From: Dastarcus helophoroides
Lineage: Eukaryota; Arthropoda; Insecta; Coleoptera; Bothrideridae
DNA: 64,000 nt
Direction: 5' to 3'
NCBI GenBank assembly: GCA_028583605.1
Contig: CM053333.1
Span: 25,027,302 to 25,091,301 of the forward strand
Made by a program: the position numbers and the translations under genes. Positions 45,105 to 54,889 of the stretch are shown in pieces. The notes beneath the pieces are model-generated. The model did no database searches. It saw only the letters and a program-made list of their open reading frames with translations, and was not told the DNA's origin. Position 1 is the stretch's first letter; each line of letters opens with the position of its first letter.

Positions 45105-45500
45105 GTTCTCTGTTATTTGTGACCGATCTTAACAATTTTAAATTTTTAATGTTAATTTTGTGTCCTGTACTTATCATATGTAGGGCGACACTTGATTTTT
45201 CTTCTCTATTGTATCTAAAATGAGCGACATGTTCTTTAAATCTGGTTTTAATAGATCTCTGGGTCTATCCAACGTATGATAAATTACAATTGTTAAAGCT
45301 TATTTCGTAAATTCCGGAATTCTCAAGCTTGTCCAATTTATCTTTAACATTACCCAAATTATTGGCTGTGTACACTACTTTTACGTTGTTTTCTTTTATA
45401 ACTTTATTAATTTTATTGGTGATATTTGGGTAAAATGGTAATTTCACAACTGTTGTAGGAGTGTTATCTTTAGATTGGTCAAGCTTAGAGCAATCAATCA
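45105..45500 (-). pseudogene. Penelope-like GIY-YIG endonuclease region
   Basis: On the minus strand: GNWPLIDCSKLDQSKDN, VVKLPFYPNITNKINKVIKE, then GIYEISFNNCNLSYVG with the GIY and Y-V/I-G signatures. A TAG where Gln is usual (45262-45264) follows. Past it the reading continues TQRSIKTRFKEHVAHFRYN and EKSSVALHMISTGH, so the rest of the domain is intact apart from that codon. In Penelope-like retroelements this C-terminal nuclease nicks the target. The upstream reverse transcriptase is absent. Other GIY-YIG proteins are unlikely given the family-specific context. Confidence 0.82.
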
Positions 45501-45794
45501 GAGGCCAGTTACCCTTAACGGAGATAAAGGACCATTGGCGGCATCCAGTTTATTGAAGGCTATTTGTGGCAGGTCAAAATTGCATGCAGCAGATGTGTTA
45601 AACAATTAGAAATAGGAAAGAAAGCAAAAGATCGCCAGTATCGATTTGAATCTCAATGCAGACGACGTCGATGTATCTTTTGCTAATCTTTTTAGATTAG
45701 TACGCTTGAAAATGCCAGTTCTGCTGGCGAAACATGTATTGAGTAATTATTTATTTAATTGCCGATGTGGTAAAGGAGTGAAACCTTCTTTGGA
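45457..45794 (-). repeat. right arm of the Penelope-like inverted repeat
   Basis: Reverse complement of 42955-43292. On the + strand GCCAG (45714-45718) and CTGGC (45723-45727) form a hairpin followed directly by GAAAC, preceded by CTTGAAAAT. Confidence 0.85.
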
Positions 45795-45835
45795 TCTAAT
45801 CACAAGCCACAGTGTTTAGTTCAGTTCTTTAGTAG

Positions 45836-46084
45836 AGAGTATGAATGGACAAACAATTTTCTAAAGGACGAACTCAAATTGAAAATGAACCCCATGCCCT
45901 TCGTCCTCGGACCAGTCAGAATTCGGACAACATTAACGCTGTTCAACCCCTTTTGGAAGGCGATTGCCGTTTAGCTGTTGGTGAAATTGCAACTCAGATA
46001 GGGATAAGCTTTAAGAGTACTCAATCCATTATTATAGATGAACTGGGGTTTCGAAAAATTTCTGTAAGGTGGTTACCTTTTTTT
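45836..46084 (+). pseudogene. third mariner family: middle part
   Basis: Continues the transposase from 42954: EYEWT, then MDKQFSKGRTQIENEPHALR, NSDNINAVQPLLEGDCRL, and IGISFKSTQSIIIDELGFRK with ISVRWLP. Stops at the LINE-A copy inserted at about 46085. Confidence 0.85.
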
Positions 46085-46921
46085 AAGTTTAATGCACTCG
46101 CAAAGGGTAACCCCATTATGCTTTCAAAGCACGGCGAGTAGGATGCGCGGAAACAAGGATAGATGGCGATGAACCGCCTTCTTAAACAAGGATAGGTTGT
46201 AATTTTTGAGGAAAATCCCTTTAAGTTACAAGTTCCATAACTTGGAAGTTCTATAGAAAAAGAGTCTCCGTCGACAGAAGTCCTCACTATGTCAAGCTGG
46301 ACCGCACAGGAATTTGCTGTCTCCGACTGTCTAGTACGCCTCAAGAATCTTGCCCTTGGAGGGATCAATCCTTTTAGTTCCTGTGAGCATCTTCCATGAT
46401 AGTACTTGTAGAAAAGAGACAAGTTACCAACCATACGCCTGTGCTCTAGTGTTTCGAGAGAATCGATCAAACTCACGTCATCAATTAGGCGAATCGCTCA
46501 AGAGAGCTAATTTTGGGACTGAACTCCAAGCATGAGAACAGTATTGGCTAGTGTTGGCCTAACTTGAGCTTTGTATAGTGTTAATAGCTGATGAAATGTG
46601 AAGTACTTTTTAGCTCTCAAAAGAAAGCCTAGCTTCTAAGAGGCGGATTTGGCAAGGGCGCGCAAATGATCATCCCAAGAGAACTTAGTGTTCGCATTCA
46701 CTCCTAGGATAGATAGATTAGATCCCATCGGAAGGATTTTACCGTCCATTGGTATGTTTGTTGCATTATCCCTTGATGTTTTCTCAGAAAAAACCGCGGA
46801 CTGAGTTTTTGAAGCGTTGAAATCGACCAAATTGTTTTTACTCCATACCAGAATAATCTCGAGATCCCGATTAATCATCTGTATCTGCTGTTCCCTTAGT
46901 CGATCTGCAGCAGCGATAGAT
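46085..46921 (-). pseudogene. LINE-A copy 5 inside mariner
   Basis: Antisense, 5'-truncated. The poly(A) tail is read as T's at 46078-46085. 46476-46021 includes the C-terminal stretch LETLEHRRMVGNLSLFYKYY followed by HGRCSQELKGLIPPRARF. 46878-46636 gives INRDLEIILVWSKNNLVDFN and SVFSEKTSRDNATN-type sequence upstream of it. The mariner resumes at 46922 with CTTTTGATTAAAGAACAGC. Several frameshifts. Confidence 0.87.
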
Positions 46922-47682
46922 AATGGTCTTTTGATTAAAGAACAGCAACAACGTCTGAAGATTTTTCAGGGCCATCTTGGACACGTTTTCAACATGAAGA
47001 TGGTGGTTATTTGCAACGTATCGTTACGTGTGATGAGACTTGGGCCCACCATTACATCCCTGAACAAGCAAGCATGGAGTGGAGAAGAAAGAGGGAAGCT
47101 GCACCCGTCAAGGCCAAAACTCGTTTCTCAGCTGGTAAGGTTCTTGCGACAGTGTTTTGAGTTTTTAAAGGAGTTGTGCACGTCGATTTTCCGCACGAAC
47201 GTCGTACGGTTAATGCTGCTTACTACTGCCAGTTATTGGATGAAGCAAAACGTGCATATTGGCGGAAGAGGCGCGAATTTTGGGTCAGAAATGTGATATT
47301 GCCTTAACGACAATGCCCGCCTTACTCAGCCAATCTGACACCTCAACAATTAGAAGAAATGCATTGGGCAACATAAGAACACCCTCCTTATAGTCCCGAC
47401 TTATCAGCATGCGATTATTATATGTTTGGGTCGCTGAAAGAAGCTCTAGGAGGTGAGCGATTCCATGATGATGCTGCTGCTGTTGAGACATTTGTGCGCA
47501 ATTGGCTGCAAACACGCCTCCCTTCTTTTTATGATGATGGCATTAAAAAACTCCTAATCTGTTGGGAAAAATGCATAACAAAATCAGGAGATTATGCAGA
47601 AAAATAGTTAATAATTTTCATATGTGTATCTTATACCAATAAATTTTTAAGAACAAATTCCGGTTTGATTTACCCTCGTACA
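46922..47682 (+). pseudogene. third mariner family: C-terminus and 3' terminal repeat
   Basis: Several frames together give LLIKEQQQRLKIFQGHL, RIVTCDETW-like sequence near 47020, AKRAYWRKRREFWVRN-like sequence, PPYSPDLSACDYYMFG at about 47392 and ETFVRNWLQTRLPSFYDDGI near 47488. The frame ends KSGDYAEK and a stop at 47607. The end TTTGATTTACCCTCGTA (about 47666-47682) is shared with the copy at 60998-61665 and is the likely terminal repeat. Many indels; inactive. Confidence 0.85.
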
Positions 47683-49205
47683 AGCACACTACAGTCAACA
47701 ATTCCTGTAAATATGTATTGTTTTTTGCTTAGGAGTTATAAATATTGACACATAAGCTAACATTTAATTTAGAAAAAAAGTTAGGAATTAGTTCTTTTGC
47801 CTCTGTGGAAGGAAAATACAAAAACCACCCCAATGTGGCAAAGCCGAAACAAAAATCGATCTGTTTCAGACATTTTGTCAGAAAAATTGTGGTTTGTATA
47901 TTCCAATTAAAGTTTCCGCCCTGTATAGGGTCTGGATACTTGTTCCTCGCGTATGTGGCATAAACTGCTTTCCGAATATAATATAACTTCAGCAATATGT
48001 GGTCTAAACATAGATTATTTACACTGAAGTATCGATATGTCTTTGCATCCGAACGATCCGAAGCTAAAACAGACGTTTGAGGGGTTGTTCGCTCATGTAA
48101 TTAATCACAGGACTTGCCGGTGTTTGCAGTACTAAGCGAGCCGTCTTAATTTCCAAGATAAATACCTACATTAATTAGATTGCGTCAACACGAGAAGTCG
48201 AATAATTACTTAGGAGAGACATTCTTCCTTACTAATACTTTATCGGCGCATTGCAGTAGCCGATTTACATAAAGCAGGCTCAAGAACACTACTTGCTATT
48301 CTTCATCATAATTTGCCCCGTTCCTTTAGGAAAAAGAACAAAAAAAACCTGCCGGCAACGAGCATTTCATTGGGGCGTGCTATCTATTGCAATTTAGTCC
48401 CTTCTTTTTAAAAAAGAAAAGAAGGAAGTTTCCAAGAAACTTATTAAATAATTAAATCACAATAACGTTTTATGTTATGACATTTGTGGTTTATATGAAC
48501 ATTCAGATTTTTTATAGCTTGCTTACACCAAGCCTTGCGTGATCTCAAACCTACATTATACGAAATTTATAAGTCTATTATAACGTGAAAGGCCAAACAT
48601 AACTCCAATTATTTTTACATTAAAATTATCAATTACTACTTTAATTTTAATTATGGTTAATTAATTGTTTTTTTTTTTTTTAGGGAGGATGAGGTTTAGT
48701 ACGTGAAAAATATATTCGGATGAATGAAATTAACTATTTTTTGATAACTATCACAAAACATATAAAAATATTTCTAGTTCAAATACGTAGCAAATTGATA
48801 AAAAAAACTGGGCACAAACACTAAGGGATATAAAAAAATCCGAAATTTAAGTGATTTTCAAACGACATTAACTTGACGAAAAACGGCCGTAAAAAAATTA
48901 AACAGGCTAATCAAGGCTTCAATTAGCTGTGTTTAGGTAGTCATGAAAACCATAGAAATTTGTTGACAAATTTATACTTGCTTTTAAAAAAATCCAGACA
49001 CTTCATTTCATCCTGTTATAAAGCTCTTCTAGATCCTCTTTAATTTAATTGGTTTACGACCCCTGTACAGTGGTTTTTTACTCAGTTATCGTCATTCAAA
49101 AGAGGAAAATTATTTCTGATTTTCATAATGAATTACCCAGGAAATAATGATACTAAAGAAAATGACACAAAGGTTTTGAAAACTAAAAAGTAGCTTTTAC
49201 GATCC
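47683..49205. other. intergenic sequence without recognisable gene
   Basis: No gene. Open frames of 72-88 codons at 47729-47995 are on opposite strands of the same bases and resemble nothing known. Confidence 0.45.
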
Positions 49206-49312
49206 CTTCTTCTTCTTCTTGTTCTTCTTCTTTTTCTTGTTCTTCTTCTTCTTGTTCTTCTTCTTCTTCTTGTTCTTTTTCTTATTCTTCTTCTTCATCT
49301 TCTTCATCTTTA
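49206..49312. repeat. (CTT)n-like imperfect microsatellite
   Basis: TTC/TTG/TTT triplets, for example TTCTTCTTCTTGTTCTTC, abutting the inverted repeat that starts at 49311. Confidence 0.85.
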
Positions 49313-49951
49313 GAGGCTATACTTCTTCCGGGATTGGACCGTGTCAAAGAACTACTAAAAGTGTTCGACGTTTCGCCCACCATCGTAGGGGGCTTCTTCA
49401 GGAACAAAGAAAAGAAAAAATGAAAATAGGAATATGAGGGAATATGCAAAAAACGAAAGAAAGAAAAGGCGAATTTCAAAACATCAGAGCACGGTAACTC
49501 AGTATGTCCACCATACCAAAGGCAAAATTCTTCTGAATTGAATATTGGTACAAAGGATAAGAAAGTTTAGACAGAAGAGCATGGTAACTCTACGGGGAGG
49601 AAATTTCTTGCAAAACCCTTCTATTCTCTAAACTTCGTCATAAAGTTTCTAAACTTATTTCCAATCTAACCTTTCTGTCGTGTTGCAGGGATCACAATTT
49701 AATTCCAAAATCGTTTAACTGAGTTACCGTGCTCTTCTGTCTAAACTTTCTTATCCTTTGTACCAATTTTCAATTCAGAAGAGTTTCGCCTTTGGTATGG
49801 TGGACATACGTTTTTTGCATATTCCCTCATATTCCTCTTTTCATTTTTTCTTTTTTTTGATCTTAACGAAGCCCCCTACGATGGTGGGCAAAACGTCGAA
49901 CACTTTTAGTAGTTCTTTGACACGGTCCAATCCCGGAAGAAGTATATCCTC
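49311..49951. repeat. Penelope-like inverted repeat pair
   Basis: Arms 49311-49590 and 49721-49951 are inverted copies joined by a 130-bp spacer. Markers: TCTTCCGGGATTGGACCGTG in the left arm and its complement at 49920-49935; the CAGTATGTCCACCATACC cassette and its complement near 49795. The right arm is shorter because of a deletion beside TGGACATACG. A third, Gypsy-split copy is at 11388-11416/15256-15500. Assignment to Penelope-like ends rests on the inverted layout and the CTGAAGAAG...GGGCGAAACGTC wording; no coding region is attached. Confidence 0.6.
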
Positions 49952-49954
49952 TAC

Positions 49955-50556
49955 TGACTCTGGCCGTGGAAGCCTTCGTTATCATATTCTTCATCTTTCT
50001 CAGCCGTTTTCTGTCTACTCCTAAACGTAAGCCTCTTCCATGCTTCTCCATGCTGATCTGTCCTGGGCTAACTGAAACCACCTACTTCCTGCTTGTAGCC
50101 TGATACTATCAAGCTATCTTCTTTGTGGTCTTCCCGCGCTGCGCTTGGTTGGTCTTGGTCGCCAATGTGTTAAACTCTAGAGGTTCATTTCTTTGGTCTT
50201 GTCACGCGTCCTACCCAACTCCATTTCAGGTCTGCAATCCGTTCTATTCAAAGACCAGTTCTATTATATCTACGACTTTAGTTCTTTGTTGGATATCTTC
50301 ATTTCTCTTCCTGTCCCGCAGATTAATACTGAGCATCGCCCGCTCCATTGCTCTTTGCATTACTCTCAGTTGGTTCATGGTCTTATTTGTCAATGTCACT
50401 GTTTCTAAGCCATAGCTCGCGACTGGCAATAGACAGGTGTCAAAAACTTTTTTTTAAAGATTGATACGAACGCCCTTATTTCTTAGTATACATTTCAATT
50501 TCCCAAAAGCCGCCCAAGTTAGTCTTATTCTTCGTCTGATTTACCTATTTTCATTG
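49955..50556 (-). pseudogene. RTE retrotransposon, C-terminal part
   Basis: Read on the minus strand: GRFR-region, LTWAAFGKLKCILRNKGV-like sequence, then 50429-50244 LPVASYGLETVTLTNKTMNQ followed by LRVMQRAMERAMLSINLRDR and NEDIQQRTKVVDII. Further on come WRPRPTKRSAGRPQRR and AQDRSAWRSMEEAYV, the standard end of RTE-clade reverse transcriptases. Frameshifts separate the pieces. The upstream continuation is on the far side of hAT-like copy 3, at 53893-53975. Confidence 0.85.
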
Positions 50557-53500
50557 CAGAGGCGGCCTTAGCCATTGCGAGGCTCCGGGCGGGTAGATCT
50601 TTAAGAGGCCCTCGTCTTTGTGGAATTAGTTTTAACAAAGACGTAGTCAGAATAGGGCAGGGTGAGGCGCTTGCCCCCCCCCCCCCTTTAGCTCGTGTGG
50701 TTAACGAAAATTTATATTGAACTGGGGAGACTTTCTCTAAAAAGTTTCCATTTGACAAAAGTCGTCCTTCTTTAAGCTATTAATATTTTCTCGAAATTTC
50801 GACTTATTTCACGAAGTTCGTCTTTTTTCATAAATTTCTTTGGAAATTTCAAATGTATTCCTAAAATTCGATTTATTTTATCAGAATCCAACTTAACTAA
50901 AAATTTCGAATTTTTATCTCAAAATTCATCGTTTTATTTTTCGAAATTCTATCATTTCTCAAAATTAGTTTTTTCCGGAAACTTCGACTTCTCTTTAAAC
51001 TTTGATTTTCTGAAAATTTCAACTTTTTTTATCAAGATTTACCCTTTTGCTTAAAACTTGATCGATTTTTTAATAAAAATATTAATCGGGAAATTTTCAT
51101 AATGACTTTTTTAGAAATTTTGTAAAAAGACCAAAATTCCGAGAAAATTTCCCTGGAATGGGGAAATACAACTTGTTTCTCAAAATTTCGACGATTATTT
51201 CAATATTGGACATTTTCTGACTCAGGCTAGGGCAGAACAGGGCGCATGTCTGCTTCTGATTCAAGCGCTCAAGAGAAAAATCTATAAATTACATTTTCCC
51301 CAAAATTTGTCCTTTTTCCAAAACTTCGACAAAATTTGACTCTCTCTGAAGAATTTCGAGTGTTTACTAAATTTTGACTTTTTTCTCAAAATTTCGATCT
51401 TTTTTTTGTTTTTCTAGAGAAAAAAATCGAAATTTCCAAAAAAATACAAATTTAGAAAAATCGAAACTTTGATATTTTTCTTAAAATGCGCCTTTTTTCG
51501 CAAATTTAAAATTATCCTGAAATCCCATCCTGTATGTTCCGGAAAACTGAATATTTTTCCTGGAAATTGGTATCTTTCTTAGAATTTTGACTTTTTTTCA
51601 AAACTTGTTTTTTCCACAAACGGACGGCTATTCTTAAAGTAGCACTTTTTTTTTTAAGTTTGAATTTTTTCCGGAAAATTTCGATCTTTGATGCTTCACT
51701 TGGTAGTTTTTCTAGAAATGTCGACTGCTTTCAGAGATTTCGTTTTTTTCAATTCCTTTATTTTTATTAACATCGGGTTTTTCTGAAGATTTTGATCATT
51801 TGAAATTTGATTTTTCAGAACTTTTAACAGGTTTCTTAAAATTTGCCTTTTTCCCGATATTTTTATATCAAAATTCGATATTCAGCTTTGCTAAAAATTT
51901 TAAATTTTTCTTAAAATTAGTTTAATTTCGTCTTTTCAGAAATTTTGACTTTATTCTCAAAATTCCACTTTTCGGGCTCTTCTTTCGGAAATCATTTGTT
52001 CTATTAAAATTAGGCCACTTTTCTGAATATTTATCTTTTCTTTAAATTTTGACTTTTTTAAATTTGACTAGAAATTTCATCTTCATATTTCGCCTTATTT
52101 TCGAAATATTGACTTTTGTCATGTTTTAGTTTTTGAACTTTTTCCTCGAAATTGGCTTTTCCTTTAAATTTCAGTTTTCTCGAAATACGTCAGTTTTCTC
52201 TAAATTAGGTCGGCATATTATCAAAAATTAAAAATGTTGCGAAAAATATGTTTGGGTAATTTCGAGAAAAAGATTTCTTGTACATTCAATTTCTCTATTG
52301 AAATTTAAATATTGTCAAAATTAGAATAAAAAAGTGAACATTTTGAGAAAAGCATTTTTGGAAATTGCAAATTTTTTCACAACATTTGGTCTTTGGAAAT
52401 ATTTTGGCATATTTCGAAATTTCGAGTTCTTCTTAAAGGGTGGGTTTTTATTCAATTTCGGTTTTCTAAAAAATTCTTTCCCAAAATAGGGTTTTTTCAA
52501 AAAAATCGGTCACTTTGGAAATTACGACTTTATTCTACATTTTTCTCTCAAAATTGAACTTTCATTTTTTTAATATTCGTTTTTTTTCTGATTTTTTTTC
52601 AAATTTATGTTTCCGAAAATTTCATGTTTCTCAAAAGTTGTCTTATTCTGAAAATTTTGACTCGTACTAGAAGTAGGGATATTTTATGCTTCTGAAAATT
52701 TCCGTTTACAGTGAAAAATTTTTCTCAAAGTTCCAACTTTTTTTGAAAATTACATCTTTTTTTTACAAAATTCCACCTTTAAAAATATAATTTTTTTGAA
52801 TTTTCAACAATTTTTGAGATTTTTCGAAAGGTTAGAATTTTATTTTAAACGCGAATTTCTAAACATTCCAACTTTTTCCCAAAATTCGTTTTTCCTGCTC
52901 TCTTTCAAAATTAAAATTTCTCTTGAAAATATTCACTTTTCTTTAAGAGATTTCAACCTTTTTCTCGACAGTTCGACGGTATTTTTTAAAATCGTTATTT
53001 TTTGAAATCTTCGAAATTTGGATAGTTTTTAAAGTTTTCCAAAAGGATCGGTTTTTATTTTAGATTCAATTTTCTGACTGTTTTCGCAAAGTTCGACTCT
53101 ATTTCCAAATTTCTAAGTTAATCAGAAAATTCGATTACTCAGTTCATGTAGTTAAATGAAAATATACATATACTCAGAACGTTTTCCGGTTTTTTTTTAT
53201 CAGTTTTTCAAAATGATTCTTGCCCCTCCCTGAACTAAATCCTGCCTACGCTTATGAATTTCAATGATGATGGTTGACTAGAAATGCAAAGTCATAAATA
53301 AATATATTTGGACTTTTAAAATTGTTTATTGGAAACTAAGAAAAATTAATAAACACAAAGATTTTTTTTGGTGGAACGGACCGGTCCTTGCTATCTTCAA
53401 AAAAATCCTTCTTGGCTTCAGGGGACAAGTTTTGTTCTTTAATTTTTAAACAGAAAGATAAACTATTAATCATGATAAATAAGGTGCATTAATGTCTTAA

Positions 53501-53892
53501 AAGGATCAGGGATTTAAAAATGATGACGACTGCTCTAATATAAAAGCATAATCCGACGACAGTTGACAGCTGAAATAAAACACGGGAATTCCCCGAATCG
53601 TAAACACGAAGAAAACGGAGTACTATCAGATTTTGTTTAGCCCTTGCAGGTGGCAGCACTTGCGGCACTGGTACGAAATTTCGTCAATGTGAAAGAGAAG
53701 GAAAGGAACATTCATTGGAGCGAATGAGACAGATATCAGCGTGATAACTACCACGCAAGGGAACACCGAGTCCAGTTTTATAATGCGCGGTTAAGGCTCG
53801 AAATTCAAATTAACATTAGAATTCGTGCTATTGCGCGAGTGCACGAGGCCCCGGGCGGTTGCCCTGTTTGCCACCCCCAAAGGCAGCCCCTG
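50557..53892 (+). mobile_element. hAT-like non-autonomous element, copy 3 (complete)
   Basis: 3336 bp. It starts CAGAGGCGGCCTTAGCC and ends AAAGGCAGCCCCTG (inward complement CAGGGGCTGCCTTT), and is flanked by TTTCATTG (50549-50556) and TTTTATTG (53893-53900), an 8-bp target duplication with one mismatch, as expected for hAT. It closely follows copy 1 along its whole length. The interior is degenerate TTTCGACTTTTTT-type sequence and no transposase is encoded. It is inserted into the RTE C-terminal region, whose frame resumes on both sides. Confidence 0.9.
53363..53447 (-). mobile_element. short 12-bp-TSD element inside hAT-like copy 3
   Basis: Same insertion as 3465-3550, with AAACACAAAGAT (53351-53362) and AAACAGAAAGAT (53448-53459) at its sides. 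Confidence 0.7.
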
Positions 53893-53975
53893 TTTTATTG
53901 TATGTCCCAAATATATAGATACTTTTCTACTCTTTCTAATTTCTTGTTCTCTATACGTATGTCTTTTTCAGTGTT
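53893..53975 (-). pseudogene. RTE fragment between hAT and LINE-B
   Basis: On the minus strand encodes KDIRIENKKLERVEKYLYI, the RTE stretch expected just before the C-terminal part at 50556. It joins the RTE polymerase piece at 54603 once the LINE-B insertion is removed. Confidence 0.75.
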
Positions 53976-54593
53976 AGATTAGATTGGATTATATGTGGGT
54001 CGTTTCGTGCTTCTTTTCGTCCACCCCGCACCTCGACCTAAGAAGATCTTTTGTGCATACCCTGATCTATGTAGTTCCCAGGTTCAAACTCTTGTAAAAG
54101 TTTATTGTGGACTTGGGATTGAGTTTTTCCACATCTGAGGGGTCTAAGGACGTCCATCCGAGTTGGACGTGCCTTTTGCGTGCAAGCGCATCGCACTTAC
54201 ATAGCACATGCTCTGCAGTCTCCCCAGCTTCTGCGCAAAAGCGACATAGGTCTGTTTCAGCATGACCCATGTTCTTGAGGTGGTACCTCTTAGGCAACTG
54301 TCCTGTTAAGAGGCCGGTTAGTATCCTCAATTCGGATTTGTTGAGTCCTAATTAGACCTTTGTCTTTTCAAGCATTCCAGATATGAATCTTTTCACCTGT
54401 CGCAGTCCTGGATATGATCTCCAGTGGGAAATTCTTGACTTTGCTTCCCATTTTTTGATCTCATTGCTGATTTGACTTTTAGAAAAGACAAAAGCCGGTT
54501 TAGAAATGACGATACAAATTCTTCTCTAGCGAGTTGGTCCGCAGCTTCATTTCCTTGTATTCCTTTTTGTCCTTCCACTTACTTAAGGTTTTC
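53976..54593 (-). pseudogene. LINE-B, short 3' copy (RNase H region)
   Basis: 5'-truncated insertion in RTE, flanked by TTCAGTGTT on both sides (53967-53975 and 54594-54602). 54578-54393 gives KGIQGNEAADQLAREEF, an RNase H motif, and 54330-54067 the tail ILTGLLTGQLPKRYHLKNMG with CRFCAEAGETAEHVLCKCDA, a CCHC-like zinc pattern typical of I/Loa/R1-type elements. The 3' end is a short TAATC-type repeat (complement at 53974-53990). Confidence 0.85.
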
Positions 54594-54602
54594 TTCAGTG
54601 TT

Positions 54603-54668
54603 GCTTATTATTTTGGTCTTCTAAAAATGTAGGCTAAAAAATGAACATCTCAAACATTTTTAAGTCTA
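54603..54668. repeat. locally inverted flank of the foldback element
   Basis: CTAAAAATGTAGGCTAAAAA then ATGAACATCTCAAA (54621-54654) is the reverse complement of the corresponding stretch in the duplicated unit at about 56346-56380. About 35 bp are therefore inverted here relative to the unfilled site. TTTTTAAGTCTA at 54657-54668 is the left 12-bp duplication of the foldback. Confidence 0.65.
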
Positions 54669-54889
54669 AAAAAATAGAAATGCAGAACTTGTTTCCTGAA
54701 ACCAAGAAAGATTAAAAAACACAACAAAGATTGCTCTAACGCGTCAGTTTTTTCTCTAAAGATGACAGCTTGGCTGTTGAAACACGTTAGAGCAATCTTT
54801 GTTGTGTTTTTTAATCTTTCTTGGTTTCAGGAGACAAGTTCTGTATTTCAATTTTCGAAGATAACCAAGGACCAGTCCGTTCCATCAAA
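54669..54889 (+). mobile_element. 221-bp foldback element with 12-bp target duplication
   Basis: Flanked by TTTTTAAGTCTA at 54657-54668 and 54890-54901. Arms 54671-54744 and 54782-54855 are near-perfect reverse complements (about 74 bp, a handful of differences) around a 37-base apex. After the right arm a unique end follows: TCGAAGATAACCAAGGACCA and GTCCGTTCCATCAAA, shared with shorter elements at 21981-22051, 3465-3550 and 53363-53447. It lies within the RTE polymerase remnant. No coding potential. A DNA of this kind would extrude a long hairpin, and its RNA would fold into one. Confidence 0.85.
54731..54795 (+). ncRNA. hammerhead-ribozyme-like fold at foldback apex (decayed)
   Basis: As + strand RNA: helix III from 54731-54744 with 54782-54795 (14 positions, one A-C mismatch) continues into the foldback arms. 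GUC at 54743-54745 sits at the expected cleavage position. A short helix I (AG with CU) has a U-rich loop. CUAAAGA at 54756-54762 stands where hammerheads have CUGANGA (one change, at the G). One extra U follows, then helix II (54764-54769 with 54773-54778, loop UUG), then GAAAC at 54779-54783. The changed core base should abolish activity. The call is by eye only. Confidence 0.4.

Larger units (their letters stand above)
42955..45835. mobile_element. Penelope-like/jockey inverted composite insertion
   Basis: Interrupts a mariner and is flanked by AGAGTATAAATGG (42942-42954) and AGAGTATGAATGG (45836-45848), a 13-bp target duplication with one mismatch. Inside are a left Penelope-like segment in + orientation (42955-43292), a 5'-truncated jockey (43293-45104), and a Penelope-like segment in minus orientation that carries the GIY-YIG region (45105-45794). 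The two Penelope-like ends form an inverted repeat of about 338 bp. Inverted terminal segments are known for Penelope-like elements; the jockey appears to sit between them. Confidence 0.78.

Noticed and set aside
45701..45740. A full hammerhead ribozyme in the Penelope-like arms
   Set aside because: There is no room for helix I or a cleavage triplet between the outer helix and the TTGAAAAT box. Only a partial resemblance remains, so it is listed as a finding and not as a feature.
42955..45794. A DNA transposon with 338-bp terminal inverted repeats
   Set aside because: No transposase lies inside. The arms carry Penelope-like coding sequence and the target duplication is 13 bp, so an inverted retroelement composite fits better.
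47729..47995. Paired frames of 88 and 72 codons on opposite strands
   Set aside because: No motif or homologous copy in the window; chance frames are likely.
49206..49480. F/L/E-rich open frames
   Set aside because: Produced by the CTT microsatellite and the adjoining noncoding inverted repeat.
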